From positions 6,778,501 to 6,842,500 of the forward strand of contig CM060841.1 of the NCBI GenBank assembly GCA_030762175.1: a stretch of DNA of 64,000 nucleotides. The letters are read 5' to 3'. The stretch is from Metallyticus violacea (lineage: Eukaryota; Arthropoda; Insecta; Mantodea; Metallyticidae). Both the position numbers and the translations under genes were made by a program. Position 1 is the stretch's first letter. Every line of letters starts with the position of its first letter. Of the stretch, positions 11,396-21,289 are shown piece by piece. The notes beneath the pieces are model-generated. The model was given only the letters and a program-made list of their open reading frames with translations. It was not told where the DNA came from and did not search any database.

Positions 11396-12234
11396 AATTT
11401 ATACTGTTGACGGTCCTCGGTAAATGCCACAAAAATAATTTATTTCCTAGTTGCATTCTCTTTTAACACCATTTTCACGTTTACTTGTAAAGAAAATGTA
11501 ATTGCCAAAACAAAACAAACAAACATGTTTAAATGTGAATTAACGATTCTTGTCGACTAAAATCGATGTTCCGGTATAGGCACATGCATTAATATGTAGA
11601 ACGGTGATGCCAAAGTGCAGATTCACAAATGCATAATAGAGCGTTTAAATTTTTTGTTATATCTGAGTGGAGAAGGAGAAAAAATAATAAAGATCGGACC
11701 AATATAACAGGAATAATAAATTTCGTTCAGTACATTAAAAATACTAATTTATTATAAAGCGTGTACATATCCTAGTTCAAAGTGACAAATATTCCTCCAT
11801 GTTGCTCTTTTGTGGCGTCACTTGTAACTATTTACTAATGCTTTACAAGAGATGTACACTATTCTGTGAAAAAGAAAGTTACAACCTCATTCTTTATAAG
11901 TACTTGTATTGCCAATACACTTGTAACGAAGTTGTGGAATAAATCACAGAAGGCATTTTAAACTCTAATTACGTTGCGTAGCCATTAATTTTAGTCGCAT
12001 TGTCTAAGATGACGCGTGGACGCATTGTAGGAAACAAATGACAAATGCTATCAAGCGAGATGCTTAAAATTAACGTTATTCAGTTGTTTCTTAAAGTGCT
12101 CGGGAAAAGGACATTTTTCTCATGTTAATGAACGCTCTGTACAAGCCGTGCAATCTTCATTAAAACGTTTGAATAGCGTCTATTCTAAAGCATAAACAAG
12201 TTGTCATAGAAACAAATGAAGTACAGAAGCATAC
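11396..12234. other. DAT intron, nothing recognised
   Basis: AT-rich intron sequence bordering the TM5 exon; no repeat or coding feature recognised. Confidence 0.5.
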
Positions 12235-12369
12235 CTCTGCTTTTGTGATGGCAGAGAAGTTGGGACTAAGATAATAGCGAATGCCGTCAGCAGATCCTGG
12301 AAGCGTGATCCCTCGTACCAGAAGTATGAGCAAAACTGCATATGGAAACAGCGCCGTGAACCACACAAC
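12235..12369 (-). CDS. DAT: Dopamine transporter exon: TM5 and extracellular loop 3
   Basis: Internal exon of 135 bp (45 codons exactly), acceptor ttgcag above 12369, donor gtatgc below 12235; both ends on codon boundaries. It reads [20 protein letters not shown], then [20 protein letters not shown], then ITKAE. This is TM5, with the helix-breaking RG-TLPG region, and extracellular loop 3. [17 protein letters not shown] is identical to the insect DAT form. The downstream intron to the TM6 exon is 10.9 kb and contains Penelope-like, SINE and DUF4817-type insertions; the upstream intron (3.0 kb) holds a mariner and a tandem-repeat region. Confidence 0.95.
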
Positions 12370-12499
12370 CTGCAATGCAAAAATAAATGATGACAGATCC
12401 TAAGCAAAAGCACACATGAAAACAGATTACGTTATTACCTGTTTAATAATTGCCTTTATAAATTAAGTACCATCATTTTGAAAAAAAAAAATGCATTAA

Positions 12500-14620
12500 A
12501 ATTCACCCGGGAATACAACTAGCTCCCCTCTAAGCAAAAAGGACTATAAGAATACAAAAGGCGACATCGAAATTTTTAGTCTCCGAGGAATGCTAAGTCC
12601 GGCTATTTTGAACATTGAAGGCTTAATAAAATAGACATTTAACCAAAACCAGAAGGCTGTTGTGTGAACTACAGATAGAATCGGGTCTCAGAATTCGGAG
12701 TATATCCATATCATAAACATATACCTTAGCGTTTCGGAGATATTTATGAATTCATCATTTGGGTAATTTAGGCTTTAGAGAAACAAAATTTAATTTTGAA
12801 TTAGTTCTATACTTACAAATATCCATTGACTGCACTAAATGTTCATTCGGATGTATAACAATCACCTTTCTATATAAAGATGACTATAAGAATCCAAAAG
12901 GTCACATCAAGCTTTTTATCGCAAACAAAGTCAATTTTAAGCAGCTTCAAAATTGAAGATTCGATTAAATAAAACAGAAGACAATGGTGTAGCCTAAAAA
13001 TAGAGTGGGGCCGTATACATATACGAGGATAGACCCATAAGTTTCCGGCCTCGCCGATAAGAATTATCACCTTCACAAAAGCCTTATCTGGTGTCATACC
13101 TTTTCTGTTAAGTAAATAATTGCAGCTGTAACTTCCGCTCAGCTGTGTTTGGTTGTTCAGATATAGTTGCATAAAGAAGGCTATGTGTAGAAGATTGTAA
13201 CATGTTCAAAATGAAGTTTCGAGCTGTTATTAAGTTCTTCACAAAAGAAGGACTTACTCCAAATGAAATTAAACAACGATTGGACGGTGTATATGGGAAA
13301 GCTTCCCCCTCATATTCTACCGTAAAAGAATGGGCCAAACTTTTTCGAATGGGTCGAGAAAGCACCGAAGATGAAGAGCGCGCAGGTCAGCTCTTGGAGG
13401 TGCTCATTCCTGAAAACATCGCTCTTGTGGAAGGAGAAATTATGCAAGACCGGCGGCTCAAAGTTACAGAAATAGTAAGGTTGTGTCTTTCTAAAACAAC
13501 GGTTCTTCGAATTATTCATGAACGTTAAAACTCGAATAAGGTTAGTGCAAGATGGGTGCCTGAACTTCTTTCCTCAGTTCAAAAGCAGCAACGAGTCATC
13601 TGTTGTCAAACATTTTTGGAGCTCTGCCATGGCAACGAGAGAAAAGTTCTGCAAACCATTGTTACAGGAGAGGAAACTAAGGTCCTCTACTATGATCCCT
13701 GTCTAAAATGGAGTGGCGTAAATCTGGCAATGCACCGCCTCTAAAGATCAAGGTCACTCAGTCAATCAAGAAGATTATGACCACAATCTTTTGGGACTGT
13801 GAAGGAATACTTTTCATTGACTTCAAGGAGAGCAACAACACAGTAAATAGGGAGTACTATGCTGGCCTACTGCACAGACTACGTGCTTCCATCAAAGAGA
13901 AAAGGCGAGGAAATCTGAGTGGTGATGTGCACCTTCTTCGCGACAACGCGCATGTGCACACAGCTCTTGTTGCAAAGAAAGCTGTGAAGAAATGTAACTT
14001 CAAGGAGACTTCAGCCACCCTACAGCGCAGATCTAGCTCTTCGTGACTATTTTCTCTTCTCAAAACTCCAGAAGGACTTTCGGAAGGAAATTCAAGTGTG
14101 ACGAAGAAGTACTGGATGCTGTTTATGCCCATTTTGCAAACAAAACTTCTGATTGGGAGGAGGATCGATATGTTGATTCAAAGATGTGAGAAGTGTATTG
14201 CAATAAAGGGTGCTATACTGAAAAGTGAAATATAGTTTTTGTTTTTATCATATCTGGAAAATGGTTAGGCCGGAAACTTATGGACCTACCCCTCATATAC
14301 CATATGTATGTTGAGATGTTCATCAATTATGTTCAACATTTGAGCATTTTAGGGCTCTCAAAATGAGAGGAAGGTCTAAATTTCGAAAGAGCTTAACGTC
14401 TACAAATGTGACTCGATTACTCTAAAACTTCGCCCGTAAATACAATCAGCGGCCTCCTTAAAAATGGCCAGAAGATTCCGAGAAAATGGCAGATGTATAG
14501 AATGAAAAATCAAACTTGGGTAAATTAAACATTAAAATAAAATAGAAGACCATATAGAATGGGGCCCCAGCACTATCCAGAGATATATGTAGGTATGCCT
14601 AACATTTGGGATTTTCGGTC
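12500..14620 (+). repeat. Degenerate tandem repeat, about 300-340 bp units, split by a mariner
   Basis: Three related units: ggactataagaatacaaaag at 12541, tgactataagaatccaaaag at 12881 (340 bp later) and a weaker version from about 14430. Each is followed by a block with att-aaataaaa-aga-gac and a segment like atagagtggggccgta / atagaatggggcccca. The mariner at 13019-14296 sits between units 2 and 3. No coding content. Confidence 0.45.
13019..14296 (+). pseudogene. Mariner transposase, copy A (broken), in full-length element
   Basis: About 1.28 kb, the normal mariner size. Inverted ends: tagacccataagtttccggc at the left and gccggaaacttatggaccta at the right, flanked by TA. The gene starts at 13202 or 13211 (MKFRAVIKFFTKEGLTPNEI, then KQRLDGVYGKASPSYSTVKE, an N-terminal helix-turn-helix). 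It is interrupted by a TAA at 13526 after LRIIHER, then shifts frame several times. Later pieces are recognisable: VTGEETKVLYYDP (the first catalytic Asp of the usual TGDET replaced by Glu), FIDFKESNNTVNREYYAGLL, LLRDNAHVHTALVAKKAVKK with the second Asp, then a frameshift before the third Asp. It is not functional. Confidence 0.9.
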
Positions 14621-14666
14621 ACTCGATAGGGAGCTCTCAGTTTCAGAGCAATCTGAACAACTAAAA

Positions 14667-15125
14667 TGAGGTTACTTGAGTTACGGGCCGTCTGAACCAT
14701 GGGAAAATACAGCCGCCGATTGGAAAAATGTCGCAGTGCGTAAAATTATTATTTATATTTTTACTGAGAGTATAACATACTGTATTTAAAACTGACAATA
14801 AATAGCACTAACCTGTTATAAAAGATTTGAAAATTATAACACCCAGCGACTTCTGTGTCTCATCCTAACTTTTTTCTTCCGTAATAACATGCGGAACGCG
14901 TTTATTGAGAGGTCCTGTCCCTCGTAAATTTTTTAACAAATTGACGAACTGTTTCTCTACTGGAACACCATTGCCAGAATATTTTCTTACGAATCGCCTT
15001 ACCCTTACACACATTCTTCAAGACAAACTATGCATATGCAGGTAGCAGCTTGACGACTGGCTTTTTCCAGTAAGTAGCCGTGCTTGTCGGTCCGTAACTC
15101 ACTACTCCCTTTGTAGCTACCTATT
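14667..15125 (+). mobile_element. Unclassified TIR element, copy 1
   Basis: Inverted ends tgaggttacttgagttacgg (14669) and ggtccgtaactcactactcc (right end, to about 15115). Interior shares acctgttataaaaga, ctgtccctcgtaaa and ttttaacaaattgacgaac with the copy at 16.6 kb. Read on the minus strand, short pieces such as RETVRQFVKKF resemble a helix-turn-helix, which suggests remains of a transposase N-terminus, but no family can be named. Confidence 0.55.
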
Positions 15126-15414
15126 TATATTCATTTGTTCCCTATCTTTGCGCTACGAACCGTTAGTTCTATTGACCTAATTTAATCACTGCACCAAATA
15201 GATAAATGAATAATTTGAAATTCGTTGTTCTATCTCACAGATATGGGACACAACTCAGTTCTCACAAACATTTTCTTTTATGCTAATTAATATTTTAACG
15301 TTCTAAAGTTGTGTTTTCTATATTCATATTTCATTGCACAAAGTTTTGTGTAGATGTCCATTTTAATAGAAAGGAAATCCCATTATACCCTTTATAACTG
15401 TATACTTTTCTTAC
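15126..15414. other. DAT intron, nothing recognised
   Basis: Short AT-rich gap between the TIR element and the TM4 exon. Confidence 0.5.
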
Positions 15415-15553
15415 CTTTCCAGATGTGGATATGCCCTTCCAGAGACTGAAATAGCAAATGACGTAGACTGCAAGAAGACATAGAGCCATGTCCCACTTGA
15501 TGGTCCCCAGATTGTGCAGACCACCACTTCGATGCAACTCCAGGATCTCCCGG
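15415..15553 (-). CDS. DAT: Dopamine transporter exon: end of extracellular loop 2 and TM4
   Basis: Internal exon of 139 bp, acceptor tgtgcag above 15553 and donor gtaaga below 15415; enters in phase 2 and ends on a codon boundary. It reads [20 protein letters not shown], then [20 protein letters not shown], then GISTSGK. The [11 protein letters not shown] part is the membrane-proximal end of extracellular loop 2, followed by TM4 and the short cytoplasmic link GISTSGK to TM5. The sequence is very close to Drosophila DAT, which has a near-identical KWDMALCL and [15 protein letters not shown]. Open and unbroken. Confidence 0.95.
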
Positions 15554-15998
15554 CTGCACAGAGAACAATGTGTGAGTTTTCAGTATTTTCTACAGATCTA
15601 CACTTATATAATTCTAATGCACAATCAGATGTAAATCCCCATGTTTTTGCTGAAACAGTGAGATAATTTATTTATAATATTTGTTTTCCCATTTTTTTGT
15701 CCTTATTTTCCTTCAATCTTCTGTAAATATTTCGCAGCTCGAGTGAATGAAGTGAACATTCAAGAGGAATTCGCTAGCAAATGAGCAGTAGCTTTCGTTA
15801 CGGATTTTCAAAAGGGTGGGTGGGCGGCGAGGTGGGTTGGCGGTGTGCGGAGAGCGGTGGTGGAATTTGCTCACTAAGGAAAAGTTTCTACTCTGATGTC
15901 TGCCCTTCCGAGGGACTTGGACTCCCGGAAGGCTATTCAGCTGACGTTGGAGTGTTCAGTCTGGAATCTTTTGGGATCGAAACATCTTGCATACTTAC

Positions 15999-16177
15999 TT
16001 AAAGAACTCGAAGGCTGGGGAGGTGTATTTGGTTCCGTTGTGATTGTTGCTGATGTTGGAGACAGCGTGGTAATGCTGAAGGGCGACTCCTGCTCCAGCC
16101 GCCTCCATTGTCACCTCGTCGTCGCCTGCACTCAAGTTGCCCACCATTCTGTCCGATGCCCACACGTTCAGATCCAG
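15999..16177 (-). CDS. DAT: Dopamine transporter exon: extracellular loop 2
   Basis: Internal exon of 179 bp between a pyrimidine-rich acceptor (ttttaccag) above 16177 and donor gtaagtat below 15999. It starts on a codon boundary and leaves two bases of an asparagine codon finished by the next exon. It encodes the long, poorly conserved second extracellular loop: LDLNVWASDRMVGNLSAGDD, EVTMEAAGAGVALQHYHAV, SNISNNHNGTKYTSPAFEFF. Three N-glycosylation sequons are visible (NLS, NIS, NGT). This is the least conserved exon; the assignment rests on the splice phases, on its place between TM3 and TM4 exons, and on the C-terminal SPAFEFFNR matching the place where Drosophila DAT has a similar EYFNRYI-type segment. 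The next intron is only 445 bp, the shortest in the window. Length of this loop varies widely between insect DATs. Confidence 0.85.
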
Positions 16178-16634
16178 CTGGTAAAAATTAATTAATTAAT
16201 TAATTATAAAATAATAAAACAAAAGTTAAACCAAGCCTAAACCCATTGCTTCAATGTTTTAGTTTCTTTTAAATATCTCAAAAATAGCTAATACCCCTAA
16301 AAGGTATAAATTAATCAGTGATCTGAGAGCAACATCAATTATAAATGGAATTTCATGATAAATGTTTCAAATAAAAAGAACAAAAACGTCTAATAAAAAT
16401 ACAACAGAAAAAAGGCAAGACGTGCTTGATTAATTAATTAACCTAGTTTCATTTACTTAATTCTTATGAATTCATAAACAATAACATTTTCCATATTCGA
16501 AACATTTCCACGTATTTCTTAACTTTTATTAAAAAAACTGCACCAGAAGATTATTGCGATATACGGCCGGGTTTTAATCATGGAAATTTGCTCATAAAAA
16601 GAGGAAAGACACTACGAGGTCACTGATCTTGAAC
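16178..16634. other. DAT intron, nothing recognised
   Basis: AT-rich; includes a short (TTAA)n run at 16187-16206 next to the acceptor of the loop-2 exon. Confidence 0.5.
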
Positions 16635-17566
16635 GTTAAGTGAGGTTCTTTCAGTTACAAGCCGCCTTAGCGCTGTTGCTTACTGGAGAAGTGCATTCGG
16701 AACAACTACAAAAAAGAGAGATAAGAATCGCCGCATGTAAAGAATTTTAGTACAAGCATAAAATGATTCTGTACTTAAAACTGTGAAGAATAATAATAAC
16801 GAACCTGTGATAAAAGAGATGTTAAAAAGGAGGACCCTCAGCGGCAATACATTGCCTGTATAAGTTTAAAAAATTCCTGTATTTCACCTAACTGACAAGG
16901 TGTTTTGGAATATGTTTCTTATTATTGAGAGATTCTGTCTCTCGTAAAATTTTAACAAGTTGGCGAACGGTATCTCCAACTTTAATACACCGACGCGGTT
17001 GCAGAGGTCGTTAAAGCGCGGACACGCGAGCGGAAGGTCTGGGGTTCGAATTCCGCCAGGACCGTCCTCCTTGACTGTTTTTTTTTTTTTTTTTTTTTTT
17101 TCAGGTTTTCCTCAGTCCTTATAAATGACAAATGCCGGGGAGGTACATCTTAAACTTAGGCCTGGAATCTTTCCTTCCTTAAAAACAAACTTTCCCAATA
17201 AATCATTTCATTTCATGTATCTTCAGTATTCACGGCCTATGCCACATCAGTAATAAAAACGGGCGTTAAACTCCAGTAAAAAAATAACTATAACACGGTT
17301 GCCAGGACGCTTTCTTACGAATTGCTTTATCTCTTCTCTGCAAGAATCCGTTTTCATATAAAAACAGTTTTTCACCACTATATTTATAAAACTAACCAAT
17401 GAAAAACAATTAACGCACAATTTACACATAAATTATTCTCTGACACAGCTTCCCGCAAACTAACTTCAGGCTGTCACCTACTTATGCACTATAAGGCCAC
17501 AATGACAGGCTTTACCCACTGCGCAGCTGCGCTCTGTCGACCCGTAACTCAAATAACCTCAGTGTA
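16635..17566 (+). mobile_element. Unclassified TIR element, copy 2, with SINE insertion
   Basis: Ends gtgaggttctttcagttaca (left) and cccgtaactcaaataacctc (right, 17542-17561). Contains the family marker cagcggcaatacattgcc (16838-16855) and gagagattctgtctctcgta. A SINE family 2 copy (16990-17270) interrupts it between 'ctccaactttaatacaccg' and 'cggttgccaggac'; the minus-strand piece KQFVRKRPGN lies just right of it. Confidence 0.6.
16990..17270 (+). mobile_element. SINE family 2 copy
   Basis: A box degraded (ttgcagaggtcgttaaagc), B box ggttcgaattcc (17043), a long T run (17079-17101) inside the body, and the 3' end taaaaacgggcgttaaa. Nested inside the TIR element. Confidence 0.85.
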
Positions 17567-18730
17567 TACATGTCACAGTGATGTTCTGTCTTACTGTGGT
17601 TGCAATATAATAAATTGTACTTCAATGTTAACATGATGAATTACTACTTCACAGAATTATATAAAAAAATAACTCGTTAAACAGACATAATTATAAAATA
17701 AGTTAGTACTTTCACACAGACAGGTTGGAAATAATACAAAAGCATAATTCTTTGCTCAAATTTCTAGGTTTTATTGTAAACATGTCAGTTTATAATTGTT
17801 TAACTTAGCTGCACGAGGTAAATTAAAATAAATGTGTGTAATCTAGACCCCTAGCTTTCATTACTGGATAAAGATAGAACAATTCGAACTTGTTTATAGA
17901 AGGAGCCCTTAAAGAGTTTTTAAATATTTTAACTAGAAGAGATTTTATGCTCCTTTCACTGTGTTTAATAAATATAAATATGAAGAAAATGTATAGTTAA
18001 ATAATTTCTACTTCCTATAAACTATAATGTTATGACATATATTAACCAAACTATTGAACACTAATTTGCTGTATGTGAAATGTTTTTATTACAGGAAATT
18101 AGCTTACAAATTCTATTTAACAAATATTTCAAAGTACTAAATTATTAAATTAATTATTAAAAATCTCTAAGGCTGAGAGCATAAAATATATAAAATAAGC
18201 CTGTAAAGATACAAATTTCAAAGTCAAAATTGTATTCCTGGAATTGGACAATTTTATAAGTGGTTTTTAAAGCTTCCAAAGATAGCAAGGCCAAAGCACA
18301 CCATATTACTAAACATAATTAATCATTTTGCAGTGCGTACTACAGCTGTTATATATATATATATATTACAAATTCAAATATCATTTTAAGGAAGTATTAA
18401 AATAATTCCTATAATACAAGTTTTTTTTAATCAAAAGTCCTGCTAATCAGGCGAAGAGGGAAACGTTAGATAATCGTCTAACAAATTTTCTATGCATGAG
18501 TTAACTAGACAGCTACTTTTATGCAAGTCACTTGCCTCAGCACAAACGTTAAATATACTACTAATATTTCTCCTATGTCTGAGAAACATAAAATGGGGAA
18601 GAAAAAACTTTCTTAAAAAAAGGCAATAAAACCCTAACAGCATTTAACGCCTGTCCAAACTGTCAAAACGAAATTTATGAAAGCTATCACCAAGAATTAA
18701 AAAAAAAAACTGTCCCGGTTTACCGCTTCA

Positions 18731-18960
18731 TTTCATGTATAATCAGTGTCCATAGCCTATGGTGCCTCAACATATTTCAAATCAATGCATAAAGTCAGAA
18801 ACCTGGTGGGGCTGAAATCATTAAGGCACTGACTCGTGAACAGAAGATATGCAGGACCATTCTCTTTAATTTAGGATTTTCCCAAGTTTCCTTTAGTCCT
18901 CATCAATAGCAAATGCCTGGGAAATTCCCTAAAACGTAAGCCTGAAACGGTTCCTTAAAA
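18731..18960 (+). mobile_element. SINE family 2 copy, decayed
   Basis: Recognisable head (ggggctgaaatcattaaggc, gactcgtgaacagaag) and body (cctttagtcctcatcaatag, caaatgcctgggaaattccc). The counterpart at 22585-22800 is the same copy in the other arm of the inverted repeat, so the insertion is older than the duplication. Confidence 0.6.
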
Positions 18961-18973
18961 AAAAAAAAATAAA

Positions 18974-19047
<74 letters not shown>

Positions 19048-19075
19048 CAATAATAATAATAATAATAATAATAAA
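18961..19075. repeat. (AAT)n microsatellite
   Basis: Over 100 bp of AAT units with one AAC interruption, at the A-rich tail of the SINE; the other arm has only T-rich sequence at the matching place. Confidence 0.95.
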
Positions 19076-19423
19076 ATTAAAAGCTTTCACTATTTAAAAT
19101 TTCATCTCGTGTATCATCACAGCCTAGTGTGTCCGTGTAGTGAAAACATGCGTTAAAATCAAAGTTAGCAAAGCTGGGTCTCTCCACAGATAATTTTTGA
19201 AAATACTTCTCAAAAGCGTGTTTCCTCATGCGTTAAAGAGGAAAATTCTTCTGTAGTTTTCACGGAGCTTCAGGTTAAGTTATGTCAGTAATAAGTATTT
19301 ATGTGTATGCATGTACTGTGTAATTACGTCCAAGATGACCAGCAACCAGAGGTTTATCTATGCCAGCATCTACGACACACTGCTGAGTGGCTGGCAGAGA
19401 GATTGCAACAGACTACTAGTAGT

Positions 19424-20516
19424 ACAATACTTTCTCGCTAGATGTCGGTAAAGTCCGCTTGCAGACAAGTCTTTGTACGGGTACTATTATTAGAAATTTT
19501 TCGCGCTAGATGGCAGTAAACGATTTTCTACTAGCAAAAGTAATACTTTTGGAAATTTTATGGTTCCTAGATATAAATACAATATTTGGCATTAAATTAT
19601 TTACAAAATATATTCATTTTTGCGATATTTAGTCTTTTTATATTTCTGATTCCATATCTAACTAAACTGTAAGGTAAGATCTGTACTTCCATTAGACATA
19701 CGATACTCTTCTGGAAACACAAATGTAATGTCAAAATATTGTTGAATTTGTTATCAGTGGGGATTTAATTAACCCAAACTGTAATAAATGATGAAAGGAC
19801 GATATGAAAGGGTATTTTGATTCATATCTATCTGATAACAGTCAACGACCACTCTTATCAGAACCTCTGATATTACAATTACTGATAACTATTTATTATG
19901 AATTTACATCAAGTAATAGTAATAATAGGTTGGATAGTTAAGACTAATTCAACGTATTGTTAGTTTTAACTCTACAATAAGCTCCTAAAACCAAGAAGCA
20001 GTGAAGAGTATTGATAATACTATCATCACTTACGGCAAATTAATAAATACATAACATATAATTTTTATACTTGATGAACTACATTTTACCTAGCTAAAGA
20101 AATGTCACTGTCAACTTAATTAAATAATACATTTTACCTAATTAAAGTATGCGAAATTATTTATGCGCATATTAATTCAATATGTTTCACCTAACTAAAA
20201 CTATACCAATCTAGTTAAATACATAAAGTTTTATATTACATAAACTTTTAAAATAAAAATATAAACTTGTGCACATATATATTACATTAAAATTATAACG
20301 GAGGCATGCATAATTACTGCTCTTTTGTTCATGCGTTGTATGAAGATCAATATAACGGTTGATTGTGGTTCCAATATATTGTACCATTTGTTATCTCTTT
20401 TAACATATTTTATAAAAGCTGGTATCTCTGTGTGAAAATATAATTAAAATAATTATCATAACAATTATGTAACATGTATTCATATTTGAAATGATTTTCA
20501 TTTTCAAAAGTGTAAA
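19424..20516 (+). repeat. Inner left arm of giant inverted repeat, 1093 bp, near-identical
   Basis: Reverse-complement of 21290-22382. Paired positions add up to 41806 at both ends (19424 with 22382; 20516 with 21290), so there is no net indel. By eye the only difference found is position 19913 (G) against 21893 (T, where C is expected). The arm begins acaatactttctcgctagat and ends ttttcaaaagtgtaaa. Inside it the motif ttt(t/c)acctarntaaa occurs at 20084, 20132 and 20184, about 50 bp apart. No open frame of size. Confidence 0.95.
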
Positions 20517-20754
20517 ATCCGTAATCCTACTTAAAAACTGAAAAGAAATCCTTCAAAGAAGCAAGTTAGAAAACTGAGTGATTTCTTTTTAATTTGAATT
20601 CCACAGGGATACGAAAAAAATCGAATTATCCAATTTTCGAATTAGCAAAACCCTATACATATTTTAAAGAAAATTGAAAAAGGCGTGGAGACTGATGATA
20701 CATGAGATAAAATGATAAAGTTTGAAAGTGTTTTGTTTTGCTTTGTTTTTATAC

Positions 20755-20870
20755 ATAAGGAAGGAAACGTTCTAGGCCTAAGGATATCTCTCCGGCATTT
20801 GCCATTTATGAGGAAAGCTTGGAAAAAAACCGGTCCTGGCGGAAATCGAATCACGAGTCCGCACAATAAG
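20755..20870 (-). mobile_element. SINE family 2 fragment
   Basis: Minus strand: aaggaaggaaacgttctagg, ccggcatttgccatttatga, then ggtcctggcggaaatcgaat and cacgagtccgc. The right part of the head is missing. Confidence 0.75.
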
Positions 20871-20922
20871 ACCGTAGAGTAATCTTATAGTGCAGGACAA
20901 AAATCCACTCACAGTAATTAAG

Positions 20923-21120
20923 CTAGCAGTAAATGAAATTATTTTTAATGTAGGCCGATAATGTGTTCGGTGGTGTTCCATAGTCTTTGACAATATCGCA
21001 TTTCTTTCTCACACCTTTTCCCTCTTCTTTTAGAATTTTTACTTTTTTTCTGTAACAATATGCACCACGGTTCAACATTGTGAACAACCTATTCTCCTTG
21101 GACAAATCACAGCTGCCCAC
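20923..21120 (-). pseudogene. CENP-B/pogo (Tigger-like) N-terminal helix-turn-helix fragment
   Basis: Minus-strand frame containing KVKILKEEGKGVRKKCDIVK followed by DYGTPPNTLSAYIKNN. This has the spacing of the CENP-B/pogo-type DNA-binding helix-turn-helix (K-x-x-IL-x-x-x-x-KG-x-x-KK-x-DI-x-K-x-(Y/F)G-x-PPNTLS-x-x-(L/I)KN). The frame opens at an ATG at 21120 but the preceding MGSCDLSKENRLFTM does not look like the family start, and nothing of the DDE domain follows. I read it as a piece of a Tigger-like transposon caught in the spacer. Confidence 0.6.
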
Positions 21121-21289
21121 CTTGCCTTAGAGTAATTTGGTTACCATCTTCATTGGAGTTCGGAGAAGTTTCACAAATGTTTTGTTCTTACAAATGTTAA
21201 TGGGTGAGGAGGTTTGAAGTACAACACCTTCACACAATACAGGTGGGAAATACACATTATTGGGTTTGCGCAGGCAGCATAGCCATTGA

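Larger units (their letters stand above)
17760..19323 (+). repeat. Outer left arm of the giant inverted repeat (diverged)
   Basis: Homologous in reverse to 22383-23745. Shared landmarks: gcttccaaagatagcaaggc (left) against gccttgctatctttggaagt (right); aagcacaccatattact against agtaatatggtgtgctt; cacaatttat-type AT-rich segments; and acacgagatgaaatt with its surroundings. The two sides differ at many positions and by several indels, in contrast to the inner arms. It includes a decayed SINE 2 copy and an (AAT)n array. About 100 bp at 19324-19423 have no partner on the right. Confidence 0.8.
20517..21289. other. Spacer of the giant inverted repeat
   Basis: 773 bp of sequence unique between the arms. 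It holds a minus-strand SINE 2 fragment (20755-20870) and a minus-strand pogo/Tigger-like helix-turn-helix fragment (20923-21120). Confidence 0.85.
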
